A stretch of DNA of 64,000 nt from Dichotomocladium elegans. Taxonomy: Eukaryota; Mucoromycota; Mucoromycetes; Mucorales; Lichtheimiaceae. The notes beneath the pieces were generated by a model. It made no database searches. It was not told where the DNA came from and was given only the letters and a program-made list of their open reading frames with translations. The position numbers and the translations under genes are program-made. Positions 1 to 13,000 of this stretch are shown one piece after another. Position 1 is the stretch's first letter. Each line of letters opens with the position of its first letter. The stretch covers positions 1-64,000 of the forward strand of contig JAIXMN010000032.1 of assembly GCA_025716815.1 (NCBI GenBank), in the 5' to 3' direction.

Positions 1-1045
1 CAGTCATGCTTACCCACATCATTCATAGTATCCTTAAGAAGGCTAAGATAATGTCCAGTTATAATTCCTTTGCTTGCAGCTGTGGACTACCCCGCTCTTC
101 TCCTTCTTTTGGCTAGTGGTTGTGGGAGCCTCAAGTTATATTTAATGATGACTGTGCCCCAAGTTGGTAATTGTTTTCACTCTTGTTTTTAAGCACTGAA
201 CGTACTGTAGAAGTCGCTTTCTCGGGCCACGTCATGCTGCGCTTCATGTTAATATTGAATCCAGACTCACCATGGAACACAGGGTTTTCCTAAAGTCGAT
301 ACAGTATCAGTCATGACCCACCGGCGCACCAAAGTAAGGCGCTCTTGGATTTTGCATCGTTATTCCTGTCCACAGTCTGAAGCCGAGCCTTTTTCAGTGA
401 TAAGTCGCGTTCGTTCTTCATAAATCATTGGAGCGTCGCTCTCAATAATTGAAGACGATCACATCTCTGAAGCAATTGCTCCAGAACAATTGACGGATCC
501 CTCATCAGACATATTCTAGAATAGCTATTCTCATGCTCTTTTTTGAGAATGCATGAACGATTTCTACCGCTACATTTCTTAAAAGTGCTGTCAGGGCACT
601 TTTCGTACTGTGATGCCAATTGCTGCGCTGACCAAACATGTATTCCTAGGTGCTTTGCAGCAGCTGATGCACTCAAGGTCTTCTCAAACACCAGTTTGAA
701 AAATCAGATATTATCTTTGTCGGTAACAGCGCATAAAGTCAGATTCTTTCATCTGAATATCTGTATCTTTTTTTCGCATGGAGATATGTGTGGCAACAAG
801 ATCAGGATCACCCCCTGTAAGGTAGACAGCGCAGATATTCTGTGCGAGAGCAAACGGATTGAAGAGAGTACTTTTCCTCGTTAATAAATAGTCCATAGGT
901 TCAGGACAGCCACGCTCATCCACGACATGGCCTTGTCAATCTTTTGCCGGGCATGTGGCACTCACTTTGCCATCACGCGTAAATGTCTCTGGGCAAAACC
1001 CTGACTTCAGTTTTTATGAACCTGCGACTTCCAGAACTGGTGTAT
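1..1045 (-). mobile_element. Degenerate Tc1/mariner-like transposon relic, cut by the window edge
   Basis: This stretch matches, base by base over long runs, the same region of two other elements in the window (near 42.0-43.2 kb and 51.7-52.9 kb). Read on the minus strand it covers the middle and N-terminal part of a transposase. A helix-turn-helix-like piece (AAKHLGIHVWSAQQLASQYE) lies near 600-690, and the start of the catalytic core lies near 230-300. Many frame changes and stops break it, so it cannot make protein. The catalytic end lies beyond base 1. Similarity to the other copies fades near 1040, after a shared run reading gcgacttc-cagaactgg. No terminal repeat or target duplication could be fixed. 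Confidence 0.75.
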
Positions 1046-1829
1046 ACTGAGGAAAGATGACGCACGAAGAGAGTAGACCAAGGAGGTTACCACAGAGGAA
1101 TCAGTAGATGAATGTGTCTTTTATTGCCATGTAACTTATGCTTAAAAGAACCAACCCGAGTATGTATCAAAAGGAGTTGACTGGCTATTACGGGAGAACA
1201 ATGCCATCATATGCATTAGACATTTTCACGCTGAAAGCTATCAAGATGATGTCCTCCAAGATGAGATAATCTCTTTTTATTCTCTTTTGAAGAGGTATAC
1301 TGCGGTGCACCGGCCAAGGTCTGCCATCTGGATTACTCGCAGTCATTTCTCCAGTCTATAGCCGTATTGAGTTGGACACTATCGATAAGCATCTTCTCAG
1401 ACTGAAGCCTACTGTTCAAAAGCTTCTTATTCTACTGTGTAGGGTATGATTTTGCAGTACAGTAAAAGTAACTGCAATTCTCATGCCATGAAGTACGTTA
1501 GTAGCATACACCTCCAGCAGCTAGTTACTTGTCTTTTTCTTTATCTTTGAGTTTCAAAACTCATCATTCTCCGTTAATATCCTACCTGAATCAGGCAATC
1601 TTTGTTATGCATTCCCCAAAAGGCGTTTCCTTTTGGCAAAGGTACGCGCCCCTGCATTTTCTCTTGGATTTTCCATTTTCAATGTTTATCTGAGCCATTC
1701 TGTTGTACATCCTCTCAAACGCCTGCAATGGTACCTGTCAATAGCCGAATTGGATTTCTTCCGCTCATAATCAAACTTCTCTACAGGCATTTACGTTATT
1801 TATTGTTGTTGGAGATAACCGATACTGCA
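1046..1829. other. Intergenic region, no gene seen
   Basis: The stretch lies between the transposon relic and the 3' end of pyruvate kinase. No open frame here resembles a protein I know. The part next to 1830 should hold the 3' untranslated region of pyruvate kinase. Confidence 0.5.
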
Positions 1830-3928
1830 TTAAGGTGTGATCAAAATACGCATGGTGTTTGTATTGCCGAGACCGCCTTTCCAGCCCTGAATGGCAACCA
1901 CAGCCTCACCGTGTTTGAGAAGCCTAAAACACATACCACTTTAGCTGTGTGTACTTTCAGTGTCTTGTTTTTCTTTCAAAAGACTTCTTACCCGTATTTG
2001 ATGGCCTGTTCCATACCTGAGCGGCAAAAATTCCCATCTTAAGCTCACATTTCTCTCGATCTTATCAATCAAAGTTACTTACCCCACAAGATCCGATTGT
2101 CAACATCCTCCTGCCAAGGTGCAGCATCCGCAGGACTGAGTTGCGCAGCCGATGATGCAGACGATAGCCTTGCTGCTGCAGCCGTCGACGGTCGAGGGTA
2201 ATGGAAAGGGAAACAGCCACGGTACAGGTGGATCTGACGAGCGATTATGGGGTTGCGGGTGACAACGATAATGGGCGCTCGAGGGCGGTATTTTGCAACA
2301 AGACGTGCGCTGTTACCTGAGGTGGTAAGGACAATGATGGCGCCTGCGTTTTGTTCGAGTGCTGCGCTGACTGCGGCACAGGCGACTGTCTCTGGAGTAT
2401 CGGTCGGCAAAGGCGTCAGTTGACGAATATTGTTGAAGAGCGAAGGGTAGCACAGAACGTTCTCAGCCAGAACGCATATTTCGTGCATTGTATGCACCGT
2501 TTCCACCGGGTAGTTGCCTTTAGCTGTTTCACCCGAGAGCATGACGCAGTCCGCCCCGTCGAGAATCGCGTTTGCTACGTCCGATACTTCTGCGCGTGTA
2601 GGGCGCGGGTTATACTTTTTTTTTTTGCTTTAAGTATCACGTTTGAAAGGGAAGAAGAAAAATACAATATTCGCATTTACCGTCATTGACTCCAGCATCT
2701 GAGTTGCACTGTGGTAGAAGTAATTTCTCTTAGTAGTGCACCTTCTAATCTGCCCTCAAACGTGCCATATTCTCCTCACCAAATAATGGGTTTTCCCACC
2801 AGGTTGCATTTCGCTATCATCATCTTTTGGGCGATAAAGACACGTTCGATGGGGATCTCAATCCCCATGTCACCGCGAGCAACCATGACACCGTCGGTCT
2901 CCGCAAGAATCTCGTCAAAGTTTTGCACACCCTGATGATTCTCAATTTTTGCAATGATTTTGATGTTCTTGCCTTCGTCACCCAATACTTTGCGGATGTC
3001 ACGGATGTCTTGACCACGTCGGATGAATGAGGCGAATATCATATCAACCTTGTTCTCGACCCCGAACCGAAGATCGTTGATGTCCTTCTCAGACAGTGCA
3101 GGGAGATCGACATCGGTACCCGGCAGATTGACGCCCTTGTGAGACGACAATTTACCCGCATTGCACGCACGCACCTGAACCTCATTCTCCGAACAGGAGA
3201 GCACCTCAAATGTTAATACACCATCATCGACAAAGATCTTTCGACCGGGCGTGATCATCTTGGGAAGGTTCTTGTAGTCGATATACATAACCTTGTCATC
3301 ACACTGGTCCTTGTACTCTTCGGCCACGCTGAAAGTCATCTCATGCCCTGCGGGAATGGGGATCTATGTAGTACGACAAGGGATTGTGGGTGCTAATTTT
3401 GGTGCATGAGGAAACTTCGCAATACCTCGTTTCCGTCCTTCATTGTGCCTGTACGGATCTCTGGACCCTTGTTATCCAAGGCAATTGCAACCGGACGCCC
3501 AGGATACACTAGGAGGCATGTCATAGGATAGATGAGACAGGAGTCAAAACGATAGGTGCATGACATGGATTCTATACTCACGCTGGGCGCTTTTCCGCGT
3601 GTTGTCAATGACCGATTGGTGATACTAATCCAGCCAAACGACGTCAACGTCTATCAGAAACGCCTCGCAAGCCATATGTACATACCTCATGTGTGCCATG
3701 CGAAAAGTTCATGCGAACCACGTTGAGACCAGCATTGCGCAGCTGGGTGATCATCTCAATGCTGTTCGTTTTAGGGCCTAGAGACAAGGAATCTCAGAAG
3801 GCGATGCCTCGGACAGAAAGACACGTACCGATTGTGCAAATGATGGACGATTTGCGACCAGAAGACGTCGGCACATCGACGTCCATACTGGCGACCCATT
3901 GGAGACTAGAGTTGACCATTTGTTGCAT
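1830..3928 (-). CDS. PYK1: Pyruvate kinase
   Basis: Pyruvate kinase makes pyruvate and ATP from phosphoenolpyruvate and ADP, the last step of glycolysis in the cytosol. I join nine exons: 3829-3928, 3686-3777, 3582-3624, 3426-3508, 2780-3363, 2681-2708, 2083-2614, 1992-2016 and 1830-1923. All junctions are GT-AG and the sum is 1,581 bases (526 residues plus stop). Family marks seen are [79 protein letters not shown] and the effector loop [10 protein letters not shown], ending with [16 protein letters not shown]. Two exons are tiny (28 and 25 bases). Odd: the C domain carries an Ala/Ser-rich insertion of roughly 20-25 residues after [10 protein letters not shown] that yeast pyruvate kinase lacks. 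The start ATG at 3928 is the first in frame. The next gene, dynein, ends elsewhere on the same strand and is unrelated. Confidence 0.96.
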
Positions 3929-4042
3929 TTTGTGATAGAAAAGCGAAAGAACGCCAGGCAAACCCGCTGATTACTCCATGCACATATTTATTTATTATTT
4001 ATTTGCACTTGTGCTTTCATCGCTTGCTAAATCTGGACTAGC

Positions 4043-7000
4043 CTAAAAGGAGATGACAACCGCCACTGCCCTCTGGGGAATCCGGTCCTTCTCGTCTGCA
4101 TGCGCAGGGACATTGATCGTAAAGAGCAGGTCGGACCGATCCGAGTTGAGGTAAACCGGAAGAGCTACCCTGTTCTCCGTTGCTGTCAGCATGTCCCTCC
4201 GAATCCACTGGATGCGCGTCTTCGGCATCTTGGTCGACGGCTTGGACGTCAATCTGACCTCGCTGCCCTCCCATTGCCCACCCTCCATTCGTAGGCCTCG
4301 TACAATGTATCCCGCTCCATCCGTCGCTGCGCCAATGTCGACATCGAGCACAAGCTCCTCAAGAGACCATTTGTTGTGTTGTGCAGTTGCCTGACGAGAC
4401 GCCGTCACATACGCCTCGGGGCTAAACAGGCCGCCGATCCAAACTTCCACTTCATCAAAGCTATGTTCCTGAGCGATTGCCGCCACCTGCTCAAGGCGCG
4501 ACCTGAGGTCGGCTATCCACACGTTCAGCGATATATTCTTTGGCACCTTATATCTGCGCCAGTGGTCAGGGATCAGACCCTTGGTCAGCCAGCTCATCAG
4601 CTGTCGGAGATGGTTTGTCTGTTTGAGTTCGCCGCTGCACACCTTCTGCAGTGAAGTGAGGTCATCACGAATCGTCTGTAGCAGTCTGCTCGCCAGTAAG
4701 TTTTCACGCTCGAAGAATCGGAACAGCGGATCCATAATACCGCCACTTTCACGTTTCATCGGTGCGATCTTCGTAGGTAAAAGTTCAAGCCAGCTGACAA
4801 TAGACGCGTTCAGCGCACGCATCCATGCAGGCTGCTGAGCCGATGTCGTCGAGGCTCCCGCTGCTCCGGCCTGCTGAGTCTGGTTCTGATCAAACGCAAC
4901 CTCCTCGTCGTCGCTGATGCTCTTCATCTTGCGCACCTTGGATAACATCGTATTGGCTTTCAGGGTTAGTAGCACGCGTTCCGCATTCGCAGGCAAGCCG
5001 AGCCATGTAGGTGGCTCGCGCTCAGGGAGCTTATTGACCCACTCGAGGAACTGCTCCATCCTGGTACCATCAGGAACAACGACAGACGAATCACTGTCGC
5101 TAGTGCTCTTGACAATTTCAAAGTCCAGGTCGTAGCAGTTGTGCGTAAAGAGGGTGTTAACAAACGAATCAAGGAGTCGCTGATCGTACTCGTTGTCGAT
5201 GCGTCCACCGTAAATAGACTGCTTAAGCAACGAGCGGATGGCATCCCACGGAATCTTCTCAGGAGATATATTGGCGCGACCGCCAGCCGCTGCGTCGAGC
5301 CACTTATCAATCGTGTTAAGCGCAGAATCCTGATCAGAGTCATTGAACTCGTAAGTCTTAGTCCAGCCAAGAGGCACATAGCGCAATCGTTCCTGCACCA
5401 CTGCGTGAAGCCATGCAAGCATAAAATAGAGCCGGACACGCTCTGTAGGTCCCCGAGAGAGACGTGAGGGTGGAATACTGCGGAGAGACTCTTGGAGATT
5501 AGCCTTGATGCCCGGCGGGGGCTCAAACATCAATACGCGTGACATCCGAAGAAGGTTTACAGGAACCTTGGGGTTCGTCTCCATCGTAAGGAATAGACGG
5601 AACTGAGGGTGAGGCTTCATGCTGTGCAGCTTTTTCTCAAGCTGTCCTAACCAAGAAGGCGCCAAATGGACGTTCTTGAGCATGACCCAGTTGCCCGTCT
5701 TAATCGCTGTCGAGATAGCCTGATCGGCAAGAGTAAAGCCTTCTGCAGAACCCATCGCAACAGACGTGCAGCGCGTGTTGGTCTCAGCGACCAGATTATC
5801 AACGCGGTAGCTGGCATCATAGCCAGGAACTGAGCAAAGCGCCATAGGAGTACTGCTACCTACTTCCTCTTTGACAATCTGTTGAAGATTGAGCTCACCA
5901 GAATTAGCAAAGTCAGGGCCGAAGATCTCAGCAGCAAACGTGGTAGCAGCAGGTAGAAGACGATCAGGGCGGAAGCACTTCACGATCAGCATGCGTCGCA
6001 AAGCATCCACGACATCTAATAAACAAATCCTAAATTAGCGGCTATTCATTTTATGCATCACAGAACGACTTACTATTTTGACCAGCGTTCTCCCAACAGC
6101 TGGGTACGATTGTCTCCGCTTCGCCTTGGTCCATGAAGCGGCGCCAGCTCTCATCATTTTGCTGAATATGGTCTATCAAACCCTTGAAGCATGATAATGC
6201 CATGAACTCCTTTGCACGCTGAGCTGTTTCGTCGGAAATAAATCCAGGTAATCCTAATCCTGCCGATGTCACAGGCGAGCCAGGAATGACATCGCCACCG
6301 CTTAACAAGAAGTCATACTCGGCTTCATCAACACCGAACTGGGCACTACCGCCGCCGCGGATCTGAATCTGGCACATGAGTACAGCCAACGTGATATGAT
6401 CTTCGTGCAGAAGAGTGCGAGAAGCGCGCTTAAAGGTCACTGTGAACAGGTCGCGAGACAAAATTGCCAGACGCTCGGTAGGATCAGTCACTGACTTTAG
6501 GTTGGGATTGGCGTGCAGAACATATTCGAAGATTTCGTAGAAGAAGTCAAGCGAGAACTGATAAAAGTGGTGGATCAGATTGAGCTGTTCCATGACAAAG
6601 AAGATCGAGCTGCATGCATGCGCCAGGGGTGTATATACAGCTGTCGTTTGCTCCACTTCTTGCATCACCGTATTGGTTTCGTCCACCTTACGAGTAACCT
6701 CCGCAGCTTCCTTCTTCAAGGTTTCCAGAGTCTCAATCACCTTATCATCGTCGAGAATGTTACCTTTGCTTTCGTTCAATGCTTGTAATAGCGATTTTTC
6801 GAGATGTCGAAGTTTCAGCTGGAATTCGCCCTGCAATTTGATCAAATCTGTACGGCGCTGGTCCACATCCGGTCTTTCAGCTTTGAGAACCTTGTTAAGA
6901 CACTGACTCTGAAGACTGCCACGCGTTACAGTGAAATTGACAAATGTAACACGCGAGCAAATGTCGGGCGGGAAGTTGACGGAGGGATCGCGGGTCGAAA

Positions 7001-10000
7001 GGAAGAGGGTAAATGATGGGGAGAAATCAATGTCTTGGTTACCGAGTCGGATAAGGACACGTCCACCGGTGCGACGCAGTTCCTTGTTCAAGACAGGATT
7101 GAGGATAGGATCGAGGTGTTCCACATCTTGAATGAGAATTGGGTTACCAAAACGCAATGCACTTTCGAGGTTCTTGATGAATGAATCGTCGAGGAAACTG
7201 GTGACAGTAATTTTGCGATCCTTGTATTCGTTAACCAAGAAATTCGTCGCCTGACCGGAGGGATCAATGACAAGCGGATAACGATCAAAGCGCTTAAGCA
7301 TAATCGCATTCTCAATACACAAATCATCAGCAGGTAACGAGTTGGCTTGCCATGAGAGCCGATCATCAGCAGTTGACAAGTATTCGGTGAGTGACATGTC
7401 ATGCTTGAACTGAATATTGGCCGAAACAAGATGGTCGTTCCATTTTAGTAGGAGGAGCTCGCGATATTGTTGATCAAAATAGCCACCATACGCCATGAAG
7501 GCTGCGGACAAGAGTACATCGCCGACAATTGTACCCATCTGGCTTTCGAACGCTTGGCTCGCAGTCTCCCAGCGTACTTTCTCAGACGATAGGCTGCTCA
7601 AAAGAGTCAAACTGCGGTCGACCTTAAATTTAACGCGATCCATTTCAGCCTTGATCAGCTGGGTCTCACCGACAAGAGCAGCGTATTCCTCCTTATAACG
7701 ACCAATGCTGGTCTCCAGGTTGATAATCATCTGTTCAATCTCTGCAGCCTTCCTCTTGGTGTCTTCAGCGCTCTGTTCAAGGCGAGTAACTTCTTCGCGG
7801 AGAGGCCCGACGCGGTCCAAGATATCAGAGTATTGCACCTGGGCGATGACCCATTTCACAAGCGGACCACATGCCTTGGATGCGCGATTGACAGCTTCGT
7901 ACTCAAAGGTTGGGTTATTGAGGTAGTTCCGGCGCATGTAATCTCTGAGTTGCTTGGTCATCTGGCTCTCAGTGTGGTAATTAACAATGCTGGTAATAAA
8001 GTCATCGCGACGAATGATACTTTGCACCGTTTTCCAGCTCTCAATCTTGTGACCAAGCATTGTACAAACAGCCTCCATCGACAGTTTAACCGCTTCGGGT
8101 GGATTACCCATCGCACGGACTTCGGTAAGGTGCTGACGTCTGATGTTACTAACGCTTTTCTGAGCCTCCAACACAGCGGGTTCAGCGTTGGCGAGATCGT
8201 TAAGCACGATCTCCCGTCGTTCTTGAATGACCTATATGCCATTCATTTCCAATCAATACTTATTCTTTTTCTCTGACTTGTGTACTTAGTCTTACCTTAT
8301 TTTGGATTTCGAGAGCTTCTTGAATCTGGATTGAATCAGCTTTCTTCTGCTCAGCTTCCTTTTCATCAGCTAACATCTGGTTAATCTTTTCATTCGCCTG
8401 TGCGTTCTTCATCTCCAACTGGTTTTTCTTGATTGCAAGGCTCTTGCGGAGCTCCTCCACTTTGACGACGGTATCCTTAAGTTTTTCTAAGCCAACATTC
8501 AAATGGCGCTGTTGTTCCTCTAAATCCTCGCGCTTCTCATTGTACAGGCGGACATAGTGCGAGATGAAATCCAAGAAGTGGCGTGGTGTAGCGTAGTTGT
8601 GACGGCCCTGGCGCTTGCTGAGCTTAGCATTGATCTCGTAGAGAGACAAATGGACAAAGACAAGTGCGTTAACAACCGCCTCACGATGAGTGGGAGGAAC
8701 GGGCAGGTTGCGATACGCAATTGGGATGGTAAGCGGGGCAGTGTAGTGCGGCAAGTCGAGATCGAGTGTCTTGGTGAACTCCATACCCACTTGGTAGAAC
8801 GCTTGGTCGGGCCAATCTCCAAACCAGTCGAGCACACAACGATTGAACAGGGCAGGCGACGTAGCTGCACGCGATGCAAGTCCACCCTCGGGTGGGTTCA
8901 TGGTAAACACAACGTGAAGATTGCGCATCACCTGCTGTGTGAACCATTTGTACAACTCTTCGCCGGAGTCAAGCATGAGACCTTCTCGTTGGGAGCCTTC
9001 TTTACATGCTGTCATCAGAGACGCATATTCGTCACCCTCGAATAGACCAGGTACTTCAGCATTTGCAAGAAGCGTGTTCATTCTCTCAAGGAAACCGGAA
9101 TCGAGTACATTCGACTCATCCATGATAAAGCAAATCTTTTCGCCTTTGCAGCCGGAGCGTCGAAGGACGCTACGCAGGTCATCATCGAAATCGGCGCCAG
9201 TGTATTTGTTGTGGGCTTTAATCTGGAACACGCTCAGGCCATTCATCCAGGCAACAAAGCGGGAAAGAGTTGTCTTGCCTGAGCCACTAACACCAATTAG
9301 CAGCAAGTGGCCTTGAGGCTGGCGGAACACGCGGTCGATACGAAGAACATGCTCGAGCACATCATTGAACAGCACAAGAGGGACATCCAGCTCTTCTTCG
9401 TAGAACACCTTAAGACGCGCTTTGGCAAAGTCCCGAAGCTGCTCTCGATCTACCGGGATATAATGCTTCGACAGCCAATTGGAGAATAGGATGGGTCGTT
9501 CAAGTGCTTCTTCCTTGTTGAGGGCTGGGAAATGCTTCATCGCTATCGAGTCAATCATTTCATCCGTCCACCGGCGCTCTTCTTCATCCACCAAACGATC
9601 CTGGAAAAGGCGCAGCGCTTCATGCGCCCAGATACGAACCAAACCTTCGATTGTCAAGGTCTCAAGCGGTTTGATGGCTTCAAAAATACCGCGAACCCAT
9701 CGGGTAAGCTCACGAGGTGAATAAATGTAGTGCGCCTGGATATCAGGGGTGAAACGGCGTTGTGAGGCGAGATAAAGTTCAACCATGGCGGCAGTAAGTG
9801 GTTCAGCATAGCCACGAAGATTAGGCACAACCTTGAGCATCGCACGCGTGAAAGTACCATAAATCTGCATCAATGATGTTTGACCTGCATAGTCCACCAT
9901 GACCAAAGGCGCGTGGCGCAGGAAACGATGCGACAATGGCACACGTCCGGGATCTGTAGGCGGGTTACAAGCACCAACAAACTGGATGCGCTCCAGGGTG

Positions 10001-13000
10001 ACCCAGGCTTTGTCAGTTGTGCGCCAGAAACCGCCATATTCGACAAGCTGGCGGAGGAAGGAGATGACACGCTGTGTATTATACTTATCCGTGGCAGGTA
10101 AATTGATTTCGTCACAAAACACGACCAACCAGCGACCGATCATCGTTGGAGAGAGGATGACGCCGTTAGGGGTTTTACGGTACTCGCAATGTTGTTCAAA
10201 CGTCTTGAGGATGAGCTCAGGGGTAGTGGCACTCGAGAAGTTGAGACCAACAACCTCCATGTCGGGCAGCTTACGCAGAGCGCTAAAAAGAGTCATCGTC
10301 TTACCAGAACCAGGAGGACCGCATAGGATAAGTGGTTTATGCTCCGAGAGCCATGAATAAAGCACCTCTTCGTGGCGGATTGTGTCAACGGTAGGAATGA
10401 TCATATCAGCGTCGGATACCTTGTGGGTCTCGATCTCAACCACAGGCACCTTGGACTCCCATGGCACCCACTGACCAGAGTTGACGGTAATGTCATAGTC
10501 AATAATACTGGTCTCATTGCCAAGAGGAGGAAGTTCACAAGTGGTCACACCACGGATGAAATCACCAAGGACAGTACGCAAGTCGAGTTTGGCATCACCA
10601 GCGAAACTCCAGATGATTGAATAAACGATGCGCTTGGTTATATATCCTTCAAGATGGTCGCCGCTCATAGGAAAATCGGGGTGCTGGCTGTTATACTCAA
10701 GCACATTGCGTACTGTTTTGTTGAGTAGCGAGAAGAACGTCGACAGGACGCGCATGCGCGTAAAGTCCATGATATGTTCCAAGGTGGCAGCATAATTAAG
10801 GCATTTTGCGACCAGACCACTTTCGTCAGACAAGTCAGCGGCCATGATATCAGCAATCGATCGCTGAGTCGCGAGGTTAGGGGATACATTTGCAACCTCA
10901 TCGTTATCGCTAAGGCGACGAGAGGTAGGGCCTTCTTCTTCGATCTCATCCATTGGTACATTGCGCAGAGTTTCCAGATAGTTGGTGAAAATCATTGGCA
11001 ATGTAATCACATCTTCACTGAACCAGACCATACCGCAACGAGATACAGTAGCGAGCGTAGCGTATTTGAGAGTCTCGACTTCAAACATAATACGGACGTT
11101 GGGTGGCAAGTTGAGGCGTTCGCCATTCGGCAAGGTCAAGAGGCGATTGTCATCAAGTACTGAGTTCAAGTTTTCAACCCACTCGGGATCTACATCACCA
11201 TCAAAAATAATCCAATGACGCTTTTGACTTTCACCACGGACATTATCCACGATCTTTCGGAGAATATGAGTGAAGAGACCGTCGGTCCACTCGCGGGTGG
11301 TGGCATCCAAGGTACCATAAAGGGCATCTTTGGGAATAGCCTTGGGGTCAATCGTATAGGCGACACCTTCGACACCTTCGACGCGCTCCAGAGCAGTAAG
11401 CAGAGTCTTCCAAGCAGTAGATTTTCCTGAGCCAGATGGACCGACCATCATCAAACCGTGGTGAATATTTTGGATTTGATACAATTGGATGACCTTTTCC
11501 ATCCAGGCTTCACCGCTGACCAAACGGCGCTCTTCGCACACTTTCTTTATCTCTTGCTTGAGGCGATCGAGGTCGACAGGTGCGTACTCGACGCCAGGGA
11601 AGACGTCAGCGAGCAAGCTATAAGGTAAGAGAAAAAGAAGGATGTTACAAACGTCTTGCATTTGTAAGTCTTCATATTACCTTGTCAAAAGAGGAATATC
11701 TTCAGCAACAAGTTTGGGTACCATAGTCTCTCGGATACTATTATTGTTTTAAAAGAAAACGAAAATCCGTGAGCAAACAGCATCATCAAGGCAGGATTTC
11801 GTCTATGCACTTTACCTCGAGATCAAAAGCTGCTGCTCAGGCACAGACTCCGAAATGTTCGCATACATGGATGTGTCACCAGCACCTCCGTCAATTTCCT
11901 TCCTTAAGGAAGCAAGGCGATCGCGTTTCAAATTACCAGCGCTAACAAGAACACTCTTGAGCGCACGTAAGCCAAAGTCATAGTGCGATTGAGGTGATAG
12001 CTGTTCAGCACACAAGTTGAAAAGTGGGACAACCTTGCTAGCAAGCGTCTCAGCCGTGCGGAAACCTTGAGAGTAGAGCATAACCTGAGCAATCAGCTCA
12101 CGATCGGGCTTGGTCATGGCAATGCTTCGGAAAAGCTTCTTCAAGTTATCGGGCAAATTGGAACGGCCAGCGTAGCCAGGATTCATAGTGATAAATATAC
12201 CCGTATCAAGGTTAACCTTTACATTGCGGCCGACAAGCTCAATTTCATGGTTGGGGTTGCTAGTTGATTCCTTCAGGCCCAGCTGGATAGTCTGTACCTG
12301 CTGCGACACAGCAGACAGAATACGCTCCTCAAGGCGGTTGAACTCATCGAAACAGCCCCAAGCGCCGACCTGACAGAGACCAATGAAGATACGACCCATG
12401 GCCTGGAAATCAAAGGTCTCATCACAGCAGAATACAAGCACAAAGCGGCCAAGTTGTACACCAAGGGCCTTGACGGACTCAGTTTTGCCCGTACCTGCGG
12501 GACCGAACGGCGAGCCACCGAGTCTTTGTTCAAGTGCTTGAGTAAGAGTCAAATAACAGCGATCGGTAAGCGGAGTCTGCACGAGACGGTCGACGACGCC
12601 TAGGTATTCGTAGCCGTAGTAAAACTGGGCATTGGCCATATTGATAGACAGACGGTGGATAGGATTTTCTACAGTTGGGTTAAAATAGTAGCGCATCTGG
12701 TAGAGCCAGTCGAAGTCCTTGGGCGAACGCACGTTGCTGGTAAGAAGTTGACGGCTAACATCACGCTGGTGGACGAGTTCAGTGACCAAATGCTCGCATT
12801 TGCGCCGCTTGATTGCTGAGAGGTCAAGTAAAACAGCGTCTGCGAGAACATTCAAGTTACGCTCAACTAATTCGATAGCGGTTTGGAGAGGTTGAGCATC
12901 TCCAGCCGCACTATCAGCCATGGTATTAAGAGCTTTATCAACAGATTGGGTCCAAGTGATTTGCGCAGCAAGTACCACCAGTTGGGCAGGGTACCGATCC

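Noticed and set aside
2075..2082. Premature stop after VDNRILWGK in pyruvate kinase
   Set aside because: The frame runs into a GTAAGT donor; two short downstream exons supply the normal C-terminus.
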